NCBI GenBank assembly: GCA_965228695.1
Contig: CBDDIB010000002.1
Coordinates: 992,001 to 1,056,000 of the forward strand
Origin: JAJFJD01 sp965228695
GTDB taxonomy: Bacteria > Pseudomonadota > Alphaproteobacteria > UBA8366
DNA length: 64,000 bases
Reading direction: 5' to 3'
The position numbers were made by a program, and so were the translations under genes. Below are positions 44,070-52,775 of the stretch, piece after piece. Every line of letters starts with the position of its first letter. Position 1 is the first letter of the stretch. The notes under the pieces were generated by a model. That model had not been told where the DNA came from, made no database searches, and saw only the letters and a list, made by a program, of their open reading frames with translations.

Positions 44070-44555
44070 ATGTTGTCACGAATCAGAGCGGTCTTGCAGG
44101 AATGGGAGGAGCGCGGCGCCGCGGCGGACCGCCCGGCCGGCGTGGACCAATTGCACCGTGCGGCGGCGGCTTTGATGATCGAGGCGGCCCGCATGGACGG
44201 CCAGGTCGGCGACGCCGAGCAGGCCCGGATCGAGGCGCTTTTGCGCCGACGGTTCGACTTGTCCGACGAAGCCTTGTCGTCCTTGATGGCATCGGCCATA
44301 TCGATTGTCGACGATTCCGTTGAACTGCACGGATTCACCAGCGCACTCGTCAAACAGCTGGACCACGAAGAGCGGGTGGAGTTGGTGGAGATGCTTTGGG
44401 AAGTCGTGTATGCGGATGGCGAATTGCACCCTTTCGAAGCGAATTTGTTGCGCCGGGTGGCTGGACTTTTGTATGTCACTGATCAGGAAAGTGGTGCTGC
44501 CCGCGCCCGGGCGCTTGACAGGATGAACGCTGGCACGGAAAACCGGACTCCATAA
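44070..44555 (+). CDS. TerB-family (tellurite-resistance-like) protein
   Basis: 161 residues, all helical. The TerB pattern of two repeated acidic helices is seen: ALMIEAARMDGQVGDAEQARIEALL, then LVEMLWEVVYADGELHPFEANLLRRVAGLL. The D-x-D/E residues at each helix junction could bind a metal. TerB-like proteins of this kind are common housekeeping genes in alphaproteobacteria and not evidence of a tellurite operon; no terACDE is nearby. Confidence 0.85.
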   Translation: MLSRIRAVLQEWEERGAAADRPAGVDQLHRAAAALMIEAARMDGQVGDAEQARIEALLRRRFDLSDEALSSLMASAISIVDDSVELHGFTSALVKQLDHEERVELVEMLWEVVYADGELHPFEANLLRRVAGLLYVTDQESGAARARALDRMNAGTENRTP

Positions 44556-44615
44556 CGGGGACCGGCGAATGGCTTTGGCCGGCGCGTTAAAAGAAAAAGG
44601 GGAAGGACCTGAAGA

Positions 44616-44951
44616 ATGACCTACGTCGTCACAGAGCAGTGCATTAAGTGCAAGTATCAGGATTGTGTCGAGGTCTGTCCGGTGGATTGTTTCTACGTCG
44701 GCGAGAATATGCTGGTGATCCATCCGGACGAATGCATCGATTGCGGTGTCTGCGAGCCCGAATGTCCGGCGGAAGCGATCATTCCGGACACCGAGGGCGA
44801 AGCCGAACAGTGGCTCGAACTGAACCGTGAGTATTCCGAGAAATGGCCTAATATCACCCGCAAGGGCGATGCGCCGGCCGACGCGGACGACTTCAAGGAC
44901 GAAAAAGGCAAATTCGAGAAATATTTCAGCGCGAATCCGGGCCCGGAATAA
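44616..44951 (+). CDS. fdxA: Seven-iron ferredoxin FdxA
   Basis: 111 residues. The clusters are set by C9, C17 and C50 ([3Fe-4S]) and C21, C40, C43 and C46 ([4Fe-4S]), the Azotobacter FdI pattern, plus the conserved C-terminal extension (EYSEKWPNITRKGDAPADAD). It carries electrons in the cytoplasm. A strong GGGGAAGGA site precedes the ATG. fdxA followed by carD is a common alphaproteobacterial order. Confidence 0.95.
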   Translation: MTYVVTEQCIKCKYQDCVEVCPVDCFYVGENMLVIHPDECIDCGVCEPECPAEAIIPDTEGEAEQWLELNREYSEKWPNITRKGDAPADADDFKDEKGKFEKYFSANPGPE

Positions 44952-44954
44952 GCT

Positions 44955-44979
44955 GCTGGAATTACGGTCGGATTCCAGC
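44955..44979 (+). terminator. Possible weak terminator hairpin after fdxA
   Basis: An 8-bp perfect stem (GCTGGAAT with ATTCCAGC) and a 9-nt loop lie 4 bp after the fdxA stop. No T tract follows, so intrinsic termination would be weak. Confidence 0.4.
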
Positions 44980-45269
44980 TGAATCCGAAATCCCTTCCCC
45001 TGTAATATCCCTGCAATTTGTGATATAATTACAACGCAATTGCGTCGGTGGGACGGCAGGCTGACTGAAGATCGATGGATCGATCAAATCCTCGACTTAC
45101 CTGCTCAGGATCTCGAGGGTCCGGGCAAGTTCGACTCCATTCGTGCGTTTGGAAATGCTTCGAGCGGCGGCAGGGCGTTGCCGCGGTCGGGCCTTCTGCG
45201 CCGTTTGAATGGAACCTTTCCCCGGTCTGACCGCCCCGCGACGAGAGCGAAACAACCAGAGAATCGCAG
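44980..45269 (+). promoter_or_regulatory. carD leader with candidate promoter
   Basis: The stretch between the fdxA hairpin and carD has no supported gene. At 45018-45034 there is a near-palindrome (TTGTGAT - ATA - ATTACAA, one mismatch) that includes an exact TATAAT (45024-45029). It is either a -10 element or an operator overlapping it. A long leader of about 235 nt would precede the carD ATG. Confidence 0.45.
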
Positions 45270-45767
45270 ATGAGCGCAAAAGCGAGCTACAAGAAAAACG
45301 ACTGGGTCGTGTATCCGACGCATGGCGTCGGCCGGGTAACGGGCATTGAGGATCAGGAAATCGAAGGATTCGCCCTGAAACTCATCGTCATCAGTTTCGA
45401 GAAGGACCGCATGACCCTGCGCGTGCCGATCGACAAGGCGGAAGAGTCCGGCTTGCGCAAACTGTCCTCGAAAGAGGAGATGAAGACGGCCCTCAAGACG
45501 CTGAAGGGCAAAAGCCGGGTCCGGCGGACCATGTGGAGCCGGCGCGCGCAGGAGTACGAGGCCAAGATCAATTCCGGCGACCCGGTCTCGATCGCGGAAG
45601 TCGTGCGCGACTTGCACCGCAGCGCCGGTCAGCCCGATCAATCCTACAGCGAACGGCAGATCTATCAGGCGGCGTTGGAGCGCCTGTCCCGCGAGTTGGC
45701 CGCCGTCGAATCGATCGACGAAGAGGCGGCGACTCTCAAGCTTGAGGATATGCTGCAAGCCGCATAG
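45270..45767 (+). CDS. carD: CarD-family transcription regulator
   Basis: 165 residues. The N-terminal RNA polymerase-interacting (Tudor-like) domain is clear: YKKNDWVVYPTHGVGRVTGIE, then LKLIVISFEKDRMTLRVPIDKAEESGLRKL. The C-terminal helical DNA-binding part has the MWSRRAQEYEAKINSGDPVSIAEVVRDL run. CarD binds the RNA polymerase beta subunit and stabilises open complexes, and is linked to stress and growth control in alphaproteobacteria. Confidence 0.93.
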   Translation: MSAKASYKKNDWVVYPTHGVGRVTGIEDQEIEGFALKLIVISFEKDRMTLRVPIDKAEESGLRKLSSKEEMKTALKTLKGKSRVRRTMWSRRAQEYEAKINSGDPVSIAEVVRDLHRSAGQPDQSYSERQIYQAALERLSRELAAVESIDEEAATLKLEDMLQAA

Positions 45768-45902
45768 GCTGACTCTCGGTAAATCGACTGCGCGTGCCGG
45801 CGGCAGCAGGGAATGCCGGCGCAATATCAATTCGGCGGCTCCGTCTTTTTCGGAGGGGAAAACGGCGGGACCGTCGCGGCGCACCGTCGCCGTGTGGGGG
45901 TA

Positions 45903-46724
45903 ATGTTGCCGAACGAAGGCGACAACGGCACCGACAAGGGTACCGTCATAGAAAGCTCGGGACGCCTGTGGACGATCGGCGCCATTCATGGCGATGTCGA
46001 TCACCTGCGCGCCATGCATGACGCCCTCGCCGGCCGGATCGAACCGGACGACCGCTTGGTCTATCTCGGCGATATCCTCGGCCACGGTTCCGAGATCGTC
46101 GAGACCGTCGACGAATTGCTGCATTTCCGGGCGACCTTCCTGGCCCGGCCGCCCTTCGTGCATTTGGACAATTTCATCTGCCTGCGCGGTCAGCAGGAGG
46201 AAGTCTGGCAGAAGCTGTTGCAGCTCCAGTTCGCGGTCAATCCGGTGGAGGTGCTCGAGTGGGCCTTCGGGCACGGCGCGGACGCCACCTTGCGTGCGTA
46301 TGGCGGGGATCCGGAATTCGCCATCGCCTGCGCCCGCGGCGGCCCGGTGGCGATCACGCGCTGGGCCGGCGAGATGCGGGATGCGATGCGGGCGCACCCC
46401 GGGCATATGGCCTTGTTGAGCAGCCTGCGCCGGGCGGTCTGGACCGACGACGGCACCCTTTTGTTCGTCAACGCGGGCATCGACCCCGAAAAACCGGTGG
46501 CGCGGCAATCCGATGCGTTTTGGTGGGGAAATTCGAAATTCGACCGAATCGACGCACCCTATGCCGGGTTCCGCACCGTCGTTCGCGGTCTCGACCCGGT
46601 GCGCCGGGGTTTCGCCATGACCCCCTGGACCCTGACCGTCGATGGGGGATGCGGCGCCGGCGGGCATCTGATGGCGGTCTGCCTGGCCCCGGACGGACAG
46701 ATTCTCGACCGTTTGGACCGCTGA
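45903..46724 (+). CDS. PPP-type metallophosphoesterase
   Basis: 273 residues from the ATG at 45903, with a GGGGGT site; an upstream ATG at 45813 is in frame but less convincing. The metal motifs are altered but recognisable: GAIHGDVDHL (family GDxHG...), RLVYLGDILGHG, and a degenerate FICLRGQQEE in place of GNHE. Later VNAGIDPEKP replaces the usual VHAG. The missing His and Asn in the third motif could mean reduced phosphatase activity. The gene lies between carD and rpoH. Confidence 0.75.
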   Translation: MLPNEGDNGTDKGTVIESSGRLWTIGAIHGDVDHLRAMHDALAGRIEPDDRLVYLGDILGHGSEIVETVDELLHFRATFLARPPFVHLDNFICLRGQQEEVWQKLLQLQFAVNPVEVLEWAFGHGADATLRAYGGDPEFAIACARGGPVAITRWAGEMRDAMRAHPGHMALLSSLRRAVWTDDGTLLFVNAGIDPEKPVARQSDAFWWGNSKFDRIDAPYAGFRTVVRGLDPVRRGFAMTPWTLTVDGGCGAGGHLMAVCLAPDGQILDRLDR

Positions 46725-47024
46725 GCCTCGATACTCACGGATTTGTGAGAATTTATCCCACCGATTCCTATGGGTATCGGCGCGAGACATCGACTCTAAA
46801 AACCGAGGAAATTTGTCGGGTTTTTGGCGATGGGTCAAAAATTTGCGCAAAAACTGATCCCCTCGCAGGGATGTTACGTATAGTGAATTAGAATTGTTCT
46901 ATATTGGGGCTTCTTTAATCCTGACTAATTTGGTACAATATTAACCGTAATAAGAAACGTTCGATGAGCTGGGAGGCGGCCCAACCGAGAACCGCGTGAA
47001 CCGCAAGCCTGAGGAAAGTGTGTG
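46725..47024 (+). promoter_or_regulatory. rpoH upstream region
   Basis: A 300-bp non-coding, AT-rich stretch. A TACAAT (-10-like) at 46934-46939 lies about 90 bp before the rpoH start. No good -35 is paired with it, so the promoter class is unclear. A GAGGAAAG ribosome site lies directly before the start. Confidence 0.4.
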
Positions 47025-47921
<897 letters not shown>

Positions 47922-47958
47922 GCGTCCCACTCGGATACAAGGTCCCCAATGACAATCG

Positions 47959-48762
47959 TTAGCGGCGGTCCGGAAGCAGTTCGATCTGCTCCGGATGCGT
48001 TGCTTCGATCATCGGGCCGTTGCGCGATTTAACCCACCCCCGTACGCGCAATCGCTTGCCTTTCAGCGACTCGACCGCCATCCCCGCCTTGGCCAACGCC
48101 TTGCGGGTCCGGCTCCGCAGCATGACCGTGAAATCGCTGCGCCAATCCGATCCGAAATTGAGATAGGTGATGTTCCGCGGCGTCGCGACCGACCGCACCT
48201 GTCCCTCGATCAGCTGGAAGCTGCCGATGTCGCGCGCGGCGGCCTCGGCCTGGCGGACCTGGTAATAGCGGTTGCGCCATATGCCGCGCCGGTTGGCCCG
48301 CGCCCGCCGTTCCAGTTTCAGCATCGGTCCGGTGGCCGCCCGGTTGTCCTGGAAGGTGTAGACCCGTGCCATGCCGTCGGCCAGCATGTGGCCTTGAATC
48401 CATTGGCCGGTGTTCACGTCCTCCAGATGCGCCAGGATGCGGCGGTGCCGGTCGGTCCGCCGTCCGCCGTAATGCAGCCGCAGCTTCCGGTTCAGCGCAA
48501 TCCGTTCGAGCGCGGTCTTGGCCTCCGGCGCAAGCGGCCACATCCTGAATCCCTTGCGCCCGAGCGGCAGTTTCGGCGCCTGCAGACCCACGAGGCGCAC
48601 CTCCTTGCCGGTGTTCAGCACCACGGTGTCGCCGTCGACCACCTCGACCACGGTCGCGGTTTCGCCGGCGGTCAGACCCCGGGGCAGGGGGATAACCGGC
48701 TCTTTCGCCGACGCATTGACCGAAATGATCAGGAATAGGAATAAGTAGGGAATCTGTCGCAT
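47959..48762 (-). CDS. Secreted thermonuclease-family (SNase-like) protein
   Basis: 267 residues from the ATG at 48762; the long open frame upstream is not protein-like. A Sec signal peptide (IPYLFLFLIISVNASA) precedes an SNase OB-fold: VVEVVDGDTVVLNTGKEVRLVGLQAPKL, then RKLRLHYGGRRTDRHRRILAHL, and ANRRGIWR. The Asp/Arg/Glu catalytic set is partly visible. A second 90-residue domain of OB character follows (FQLIEGQVRSVATPRNITYLNFG). It would act in the periplasm or outside the cell. Confidence 0.85.
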   Translation of the reverse strand: MRQIPYLFLFLIISVNASAKEPVIPLPRGLTAGETATVVEVVDGDTVVLNTGKEVRLVGLQAPKLPLGRKGFRMWPLAPEAKTALERIALNRKLRLHYGGRRTDRHRRILAHLEDVNTGQWIQGHMLADGMARVYTFQDNRAATGPMLKLERRARANRRGIWRNRYYQVRQAEAAARDIGSFQLIEGQVRSVATPRNITYLNFGSDWRSDFTVMLRSRTRKALAKAGMAVESLKGKRLRVRGWVKSRNGPMIEATHPEQIELLPDRR

Positions 48763-48847
48763 CACGGCAGTATACCTGTGTCTCGCAGGTCCGTCCGTAC
48801 ACACGGGGCTTTGCAGGGCGGGCGCTGCCGAATAGAGTGGGGAAAAG

Positions 48848-49858
48848 GTGCCGCCGCGCAAGGTTGCACCCCCTATTCGCATTGTTTTGGACAGGACCGT
48901 GGAAGCGATCTCCCAGCCCGATTTGTACCCCGAGATTGAACCGTATGAGAGCGGCTGGCTGCGCGTCGACGACCTGCACACGCTCTATTGGGAGCAGTCG
49001 GGCAACCCCGACGGCGTACCGGCGGTCTTCCTGCATGGCGGCCCCGGGTCGGGGGCGACGCCGGCGCACCGGCGATTTTTCGATTCGGACCACTACCGGG
49101 TCGTCGTCTTCGACCAGCGCGGCGCGGGGCGGTCGACGCCGCTCGGCGAATTGAAGGACAACACCACCGGCCACCTGGTCGCCGACGTGGACGCGTTGCG
49201 CGCCCACCTGGGGATCGAGCGCTGGCTCGTCTTCGGCGGCTCCTGGGGCTCGAGCCTCGCGCTCGCCTATGCGGAAACCCATCCGGAGCGCTGCATCGCG
49301 CTGGTGCTGCGCGGCATCTTCCTCTGCCGAAAAATGGAGGTGGAGTGGTTCCTGACCGGCATGCGGCGGTTCTTCCCCGAGGCGTGGCGGCGTTTCGCCG
49401 AATATCTGCCCGAGGCGGAGCGCGGCGACCTGCTGGACGGCTATTACCGTCGGCTGACCGATGCGGACCCGGCCGTTCATATGCCCGCCGCGCGGGTGTG
49501 GAGCCAATACGAAGGCGCGTGTTCCACGCTGCGGCCCAACCCCGACACGGTCGCCGCCTTCGCCGACCCCAAGGTGGCGCTCGGCCTCGCCCGGATCGAG
49601 GCGCATTACTTCGCCAACGACATGTTCCTGCCCGACGGGCAGTTGCTGATGAACGCGCACCGGCTGTCCGGGATTCCCGGCGCGATCGTGCAGGGGCGCT
49701 ACGATGTGGTCTGCCCGATCGAATCCGCCGACGCCCTGGCGCGCGCCTGGCCCGACGCGGATTACGTCATCGTGCCCGACGCCGGCCACTCGGCGATGGA
49801 ACCGGGCATCCGCACCGCGCTGATCGACGCGACGAACCGCTTCCGCGCGCTCACTTAG
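48848..49858 (+). CDS. pip: Proline iminopeptidase
   Basis: 336 residues from the GTG at 48848 (GGGG site before it). Alpha/beta hydrolase with HGGPGSGA oxyanion motif, nucleophile S132 in GGSWGSS, the DQRGAGRS motif, an acid residue in GRYDVVCP and the catalytic His in DAGHSAMEPG. The profile is that of the S33 proline iminopeptidase, which releases N-terminal proline from peptides in the cytoplasm. Confidence 0.92.
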   Translation: MPPRKVAPPIRIVLDRTVEAISQPDLYPEIEPYESGWLRVDDLHTLYWEQSGNPDGVPAVFLHGGPGSGATPAHRRFFDSDHYRVVVFDQRGAGRSTPLGELKDNTTGHLVADVDALRAHLGIERWLVFGGSWGSSLALAYAETHPERCIALVLRGIFLCRKMEVEWFLTGMRRFFPEAWRRFAEYLPEAERGDLLDGYYRRLTDADPAVHMPAARVWSQYEGACSTLRPNPDTVAAFADPKVALGLARIEAHYFANDMFLPDGQLLMNAHRLSGIPGAIVQGRYDVVCPIESADALARAWPDADYVIVPDAGHSAMEPGIRTALIDATNRFRALT

Positions 49859-49982
49859 GTTACGGACCCGAATACGACAGTGCGCTCATTTATGCGCGAC
49901 GGACCCAGCCTGCGCTTGCAGTAGCCGGGCGGGGCGGTATCATGCGCGGGATAAGAACGGGCGGGACAGGGAGCGAACGATC

Positions 49983-50528
49983 TTGCCGAAATTTCTCAAG
50001 CGCGCGGCGGGACGGTGGGTCCCGGCGTGTCTGGCCGTTACGTTGACGATTAGCCTGTTGGCCGGTCCGCGCATGGCGCAGGCGGAAGAACCCGCCTTGC
50101 TGATGCTGCGCGGCGGCTTCGCCGGCGACATCGTCGCCGACCGCGACAGCGGCGGCATCTTCGCCTTCGAATACCACGCCGGCCCTGAATGGGAGCTGTA
50201 TCACGTCCGCCCGACGCTCGGCATCCAGGCCACGACCAACGGCTCCTTCTTCGTCGGGGGCGGGGCCAAGATCGACGTCTTCTTCGGCAAGCGCTTCGTG
50301 CTGACGCCGACCACCGGCGTCGGCTTCTATAGCGACGGCGACGGGCAGGACCTGGACAGCGTGCTGATCTTCCGCAACGGCATCGACTTCGCCTACCGCC
50401 TCGACAGCCGTGCCCGCGTCGGCCTCGGCTTTCACTACAAGTCGAACTACGGCCTCGGCGACGAAGACCCGGGCATCGCGGCGCTCACGGTTTTCTACAC
50501 CCACCCGCTCGGCTCGCTGCTGCCGTAA
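49983..50528 (+). CDS. PagL-like outer membrane protein (acyloxyacyl hydrolase family), altered active site
   Basis: 181 residues from a TTG start with GGGAG 8 nt upstream. A signal peptide ends at AQA (residue 34) and the rest is a small beta-barrel. The C-terminal GLGFHYKSNYGLGDEDPG aligns with the catalytic HxSN...NPG region of PagL, which removes the 3-acyl chain of lipid A. Here a Lys is inserted between the His (H151) and Ser (S154), and the usual Glu after NPG is missing. It could be an inactive relative or a structural variant. Confidence 0.7.
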   Translation: MPKFLKRAAGRWVPACLAVTLTISLLAGPRMAQAEEPALLMLRGGFAGDIVADRDSGGIFAFEYHAGPEWELYHVRPTLGIQATTNGSFFVGGGAKIDVFFGKRFVLTPTTGVGFYSDGDGQDLDSVLIFRNGIDFAYRLDSRARVGLGFHYKSNYGLGDEDPGIAALTVFYTHPLGSLLP

Positions 50529-50583
50529 GTCAGATACAGGGGCGTTATTCCGCCGCGCCGACTATGCTATAAGGCGGGTTCGC

Positions 50584-50660
50584 GCGCCCGTAGCTCAGTT
50601 GGATAGAGCACCAGATTCCTAATCTGGGGGTCACAGGTTCGAATCCTGTCGGGCGCGCCA
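50584..50660 (+). tRNA. tRNA-Arg (anticodon CCT)
   Basis: 77 nt including encoded CCA. The acceptor GCGCCCG pairs with CGGGCGC. The D arm is TAGCTCAGTTGGATAGAGCA and the anticodon stem CCAGA/TCTGG has a TTCCTAA loop (anticodon 50618-50620). The T arm is ACAGG-TTCGAAT-CCTGT. All standard invariants are present. Confidence 0.97.
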
Positions 50661-51005
50661 TTGCTTCGCTCGCGGCAAATTCGCTTCGCTCATTGCCTCC
50701 GCGGGTGCGGCCTGACCGGCCGACGCCCAGTCGGACGCTCGCGCGCAGGTTCGAACTTTGTCCTCTCAGGCGCGCCATGGTTTCCTCCCGCTTTCCTGCC
50801 ATTCCCGCTGCCGATCCGCCGCATCGGCGATGAGGGCGTCGTAAATCCGCTCGCCTTCAACGGACAATACCCGGCTGAATAGAATCTCCTTTTGGGAATT
50901 TCCAGCAACCTGCGCAACAATAGAGACGCGTAATCCGCAGTCTGTGGTTCTGCCGCGGACATGAGGGGCGGTTGTTAAGAAAAAAATTGTCACAAGGAGA
51001 TACCG
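50661..51005. other. Intergenic region with tRNA remnant and a doubtful small frame
   Basis: 345 bp between tRNA-Arg and the next gene. It starts with a repetitive TTCGCTCG/TTCGCTTCGCTC stretch, contains the tRNA 3'-end remnant (50743-50777) and then an open minus-strand frame (50766-50993, 75 codons) whose middle reads like protein (AGNSQKEILFSRVLSVEGER). That frame has no start with a ribosome site, and may be a gene fragment. No integrase is visible. Confidence 0.5.
50743..50777 (+). repeat. Decayed copy of the tRNA-Arg 3' end
   Basis: GCAGGTTCGAA at 50744-50754 and GGCGCGCCA at 50769-50777 repeat the T-arm and acceptor end of tRNA-Arg(CCT). The middle is degenerate (CTTTGTCCTCTCA) and no D or anticodon arm is present. 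Such a partial duplicate is what remains after integration and loss of a mobile element at a tRNA gene. Confidence 0.7.
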
Positions 51006-51752
51006 ATGCGTCTTAGCGATGAAGAGCTAGACCTGATTCAAACTTATGTGGAAAGCGTGCGCGCGCGTGCCGCCGCGTTGGGCTATTCCATGACGTTGAG
51101 TTCCGATGCGAACGCCTTCGTCGATTTCCTGCACGAGCAGGAAGCGACCCATGGCGTGAGCTCGATCCACGACCCGGCGAAATGCCATATCACGCCGGAT
51201 AACTTCGCCTGGTTCCGGGTCGACCGGTTCGGGGCGGGCGTCGCCTGTCATGCGATTCGCATGATCGAGACCGACGATTTCATCGAGGAGGTGCGCACCC
51301 ACCGCGTCTTCGGCGATATCGAGGTGCCGTGGCATTTCGAGAATGTCGGGCTGTATCCGGGAGCCTACGACCTGCGGTTCGCGGGCCGGATCGGCATCGG
51401 CGGCGGGTTGTGGATCCATCCGAACTGCCGCGGCCAGAACCTGTCGTCGGTGTTCAGCAAGTTACTGCGGATCATCGGCATCCGCCGGTTCCGGCTGGAC
51501 CATTATGTGTCCTTCGTCCTCAACACCGGGAAACGCCAGCAATGGTCTTTGCAGAGCAACGGCCAGGCGCGGATTCCCCCGCTGTTGAACGGATACTACC
51601 CGCCCTACGGCGCGAAGACGGATATTCTGCTAACCCATTGCACGCGGGAGGAGATGCTTACGCAAATGCGGCAGGAGCTGGCGGCGTCCGAAGCCGCAAT
51701 ATCCGTGTTCCGTACAGCAGATGCCCATCGGCCAATGGCAGAACGAGCCTGA
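51006..51752 (+). CDS. GNAT-like hypothetical protein
   Basis: 248 residues. It resembles an N-acetyltransferase fold: the GGGLWIHPNCRGQNLSSVFSKLLRIIGI segment (residues 132-159) looks like GNAT motif A, with R/Q-x-x-G/N for the acyl-CoA phosphates. Upstream strands (AWFRVDRFGAGVACHAIRMI) fit too. No exact family is recognised. A clear AAGGAG site precedes the ATG. Its last 95 bp overlap the convergent PAS-like gene. Confidence 0.7.
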   Translation: MRLSDEELDLIQTYVESVRARAAALGYSMTLSSDANAFVDFLHEQEATHGVSSIHDPAKCHITPDNFAWFRVDRFGAGVACHAIRMIETDDFIEEVRTHRVFGDIEVPWHFENVGLYPGAYDLRFAGRIGIGGGLWIHPNCRGQNLSSVFSKLLRIIGIRRFRLDHYVSFVLNTGKRQQWSLQSNGQARIPPLLNGYYPPYGAKTDILLTHCTREEMLTQMRQELAASEAAISVFRTADAHRPMAERA

Positions 51753-52134
51753 CATATTCGCGGACGATGCCGTCGATGCGCTGGTTCAGGTAATGGCAGG
51801 TCGGCTCGCTGGATTCGCGGGCCGCCAGATACTCGACCCCGCATCGCGCGGCATGCGCCGTGACGGGAAAATCCCCGAGATACCGGCTGTTCCAGGATTT
51901 GGCGTAGTAGCCGGAATGGTTGGGGAGGACGAAATGCTGCGGATTGTCGGCGCGCGCGTCGACGATCCAGTCCCGGCTGAATTGGTCGACGCCCGGCGCC
52001 CGGTAGGTCCGGGCGTCGGACCAGCGCGCATGCAGCCGCTGCAGCTTGGTTTCCCGGCCCGTGCCCCACTGGGCCAGCCGTTCCAGCCGCATGAACTGGT
52101 CAAACGTTATTTGCTGGCGTACGTCCTGGTCCAT
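51658..52134 (-). CDS. PAS-like protein, first paralogue
   Basis: 158 residues. The C-terminal IDGIVREYVRLVLPLADGHLLYGTRILRL aligns with the neighbouring protein (IGGETEEYIRLLLPTVDRDG), giving a PAS-like sensory fold of the kind abundant in Rhodospirillales-type genomes. It lacks a catalytic or output domain. The start overlaps the end of the upstream paralogue by 35 bp. The C-terminus overlaps the GNAT-like gene on the other strand by 95 bp. Confidence 0.65.
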   Translation of the reverse strand: MDQDVRQQITFDQFMRLERLAQWGTGRETKLQRLHARWSDARTYRAPGVDQFSRDWIVDARADNPQHFVLPNHSGYYAKSWNSRYLGDFPVTAHAARCGVEYLAARESSEPTCHYLNQRIDGIVREYVRLVLPLADGHLLYGTRILRLRTPPAPAAFA

Positions 52135-52678
52135 GTAGAGTCTCGTTGGTCTGGGTCATTGCGTCGGTCACCGGCCGGGTCAGGCCATGGATATGGCTCA
52201 CCGTGCCGTCGCGGTCAACAGTCGGCAGCAGCAGGCGGATGTATTCCTCGGTCTCGCCGCCGATGGTCTGGGTGATCCGCTGATAACTCGCCTGGCCGGC
52301 GTTCTTGCAGAAATTCAAATCCGCCATCAGGGCGGTGCGGAGCAGCGGCGGCTCGATGCTGCGGAGCTGTGTGTCGCGATCCGGCGCCGCCGGCGTGGCG
52401 AGCCGGTAGTCGAAGGGATTATCGGGCGTGGCGTCGACCTGGAACAGCGATAGCCCGGTCAGCGCGGCGTCGCCGGCCGGCCGCTGCACGATGGCGCGGT
52501 TCAGCGACGGCCGGAAACTCGTGTCGTGCGCCGGCGGCCCGTGCCGCGTCCACAGGGTATAGGCTTCCTGCAGGATGCCGCCCCGGTCCCAATACCAGAT
52601 CGCGCCGAGGTCGATATCCGTGCTGCGCCATGAATCGGCGCTGCCGTCTGGATTAGTCGCTACGAAGGTCGAATCCAT
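52100..52678 (-). CDS. PAS-like protein, second paralogue
   Basis: 192 residues. The AIWYWDRGG region, a FDYRLATPAAP strand, a small helical stretch (RTALMADLNFCKNAGQASYQRI), and the EEYIRLLLPTVDRDGTVSHIHGL ending match single-domain PAS proteins. It is paralogous to the following gene. Two direct repeats lie 20-54 bp before its ATG and may be operator sites. Function is unknown; it may bind a small signal. Confidence 0.65.
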   Translation of the reverse strand: MDSTFVATNPDGSADSWRSTDIDLGAIWYWDRGGILQEAYTLWTRHGPPAHDTSFRPSLNRAIVQRPAGDAALTGLSLFQVDATPDNPFDYRLATPAAPDRDTQLRSIEPPLLRTALMADLNFCKNAGQASYQRITQTIGGETEEYIRLLLPTVDRDGTVSHIHGLTRPVTDAMTQTNETLHGPGRTPANNV

Positions 52679-52697
52679 GTCATCGCGCTCCGGCGGT

Positions 52698-52732
52698 AAG
52701 TATAACGCGCCCCGCCAGCAAGTATAACGCGC
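52698..52732. promoter_or_regulatory. Two 13-bp direct repeats upstream of the PAS-like genes
   Basis: AAGTATAACGCGC occurs at 52698-52710 and 52720-52732, a 22-bp period (about two helical turns). They lie immediately upstream of the PAS-like operon, and read from the minus strand each contains TTATACTT. They may be tandem operator sites or a repeated -10 element. Confidence 0.5.
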
Positions 52733-52775
52733 TGAAGGCGTATAGATACAGTGTTAATACGCGTAAACCGGGCAG

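Noticed and set aside
44070..44555. Tellurite-resistance operon
   Set aside because: Only a lone TerB-like protein is present; terA, terC, terD and terE are absent.
45105..46850. 581-codon minus-strand frame opposite carD and the phosphatase
   Set aside because: Composition is of the shadow type, and both plus-strand genes are supported by family motifs.
48029..49789. 586-codon minus-strand frame across the nuclease and pip genes
   Set aside because: Overlaps two well-supported genes in another frame or strand; no protein features.
50743..50777. Second tRNA gene
   Set aside because: Only the T arm and acceptor end are present; no D or anticodon arm, so it is a remnant.
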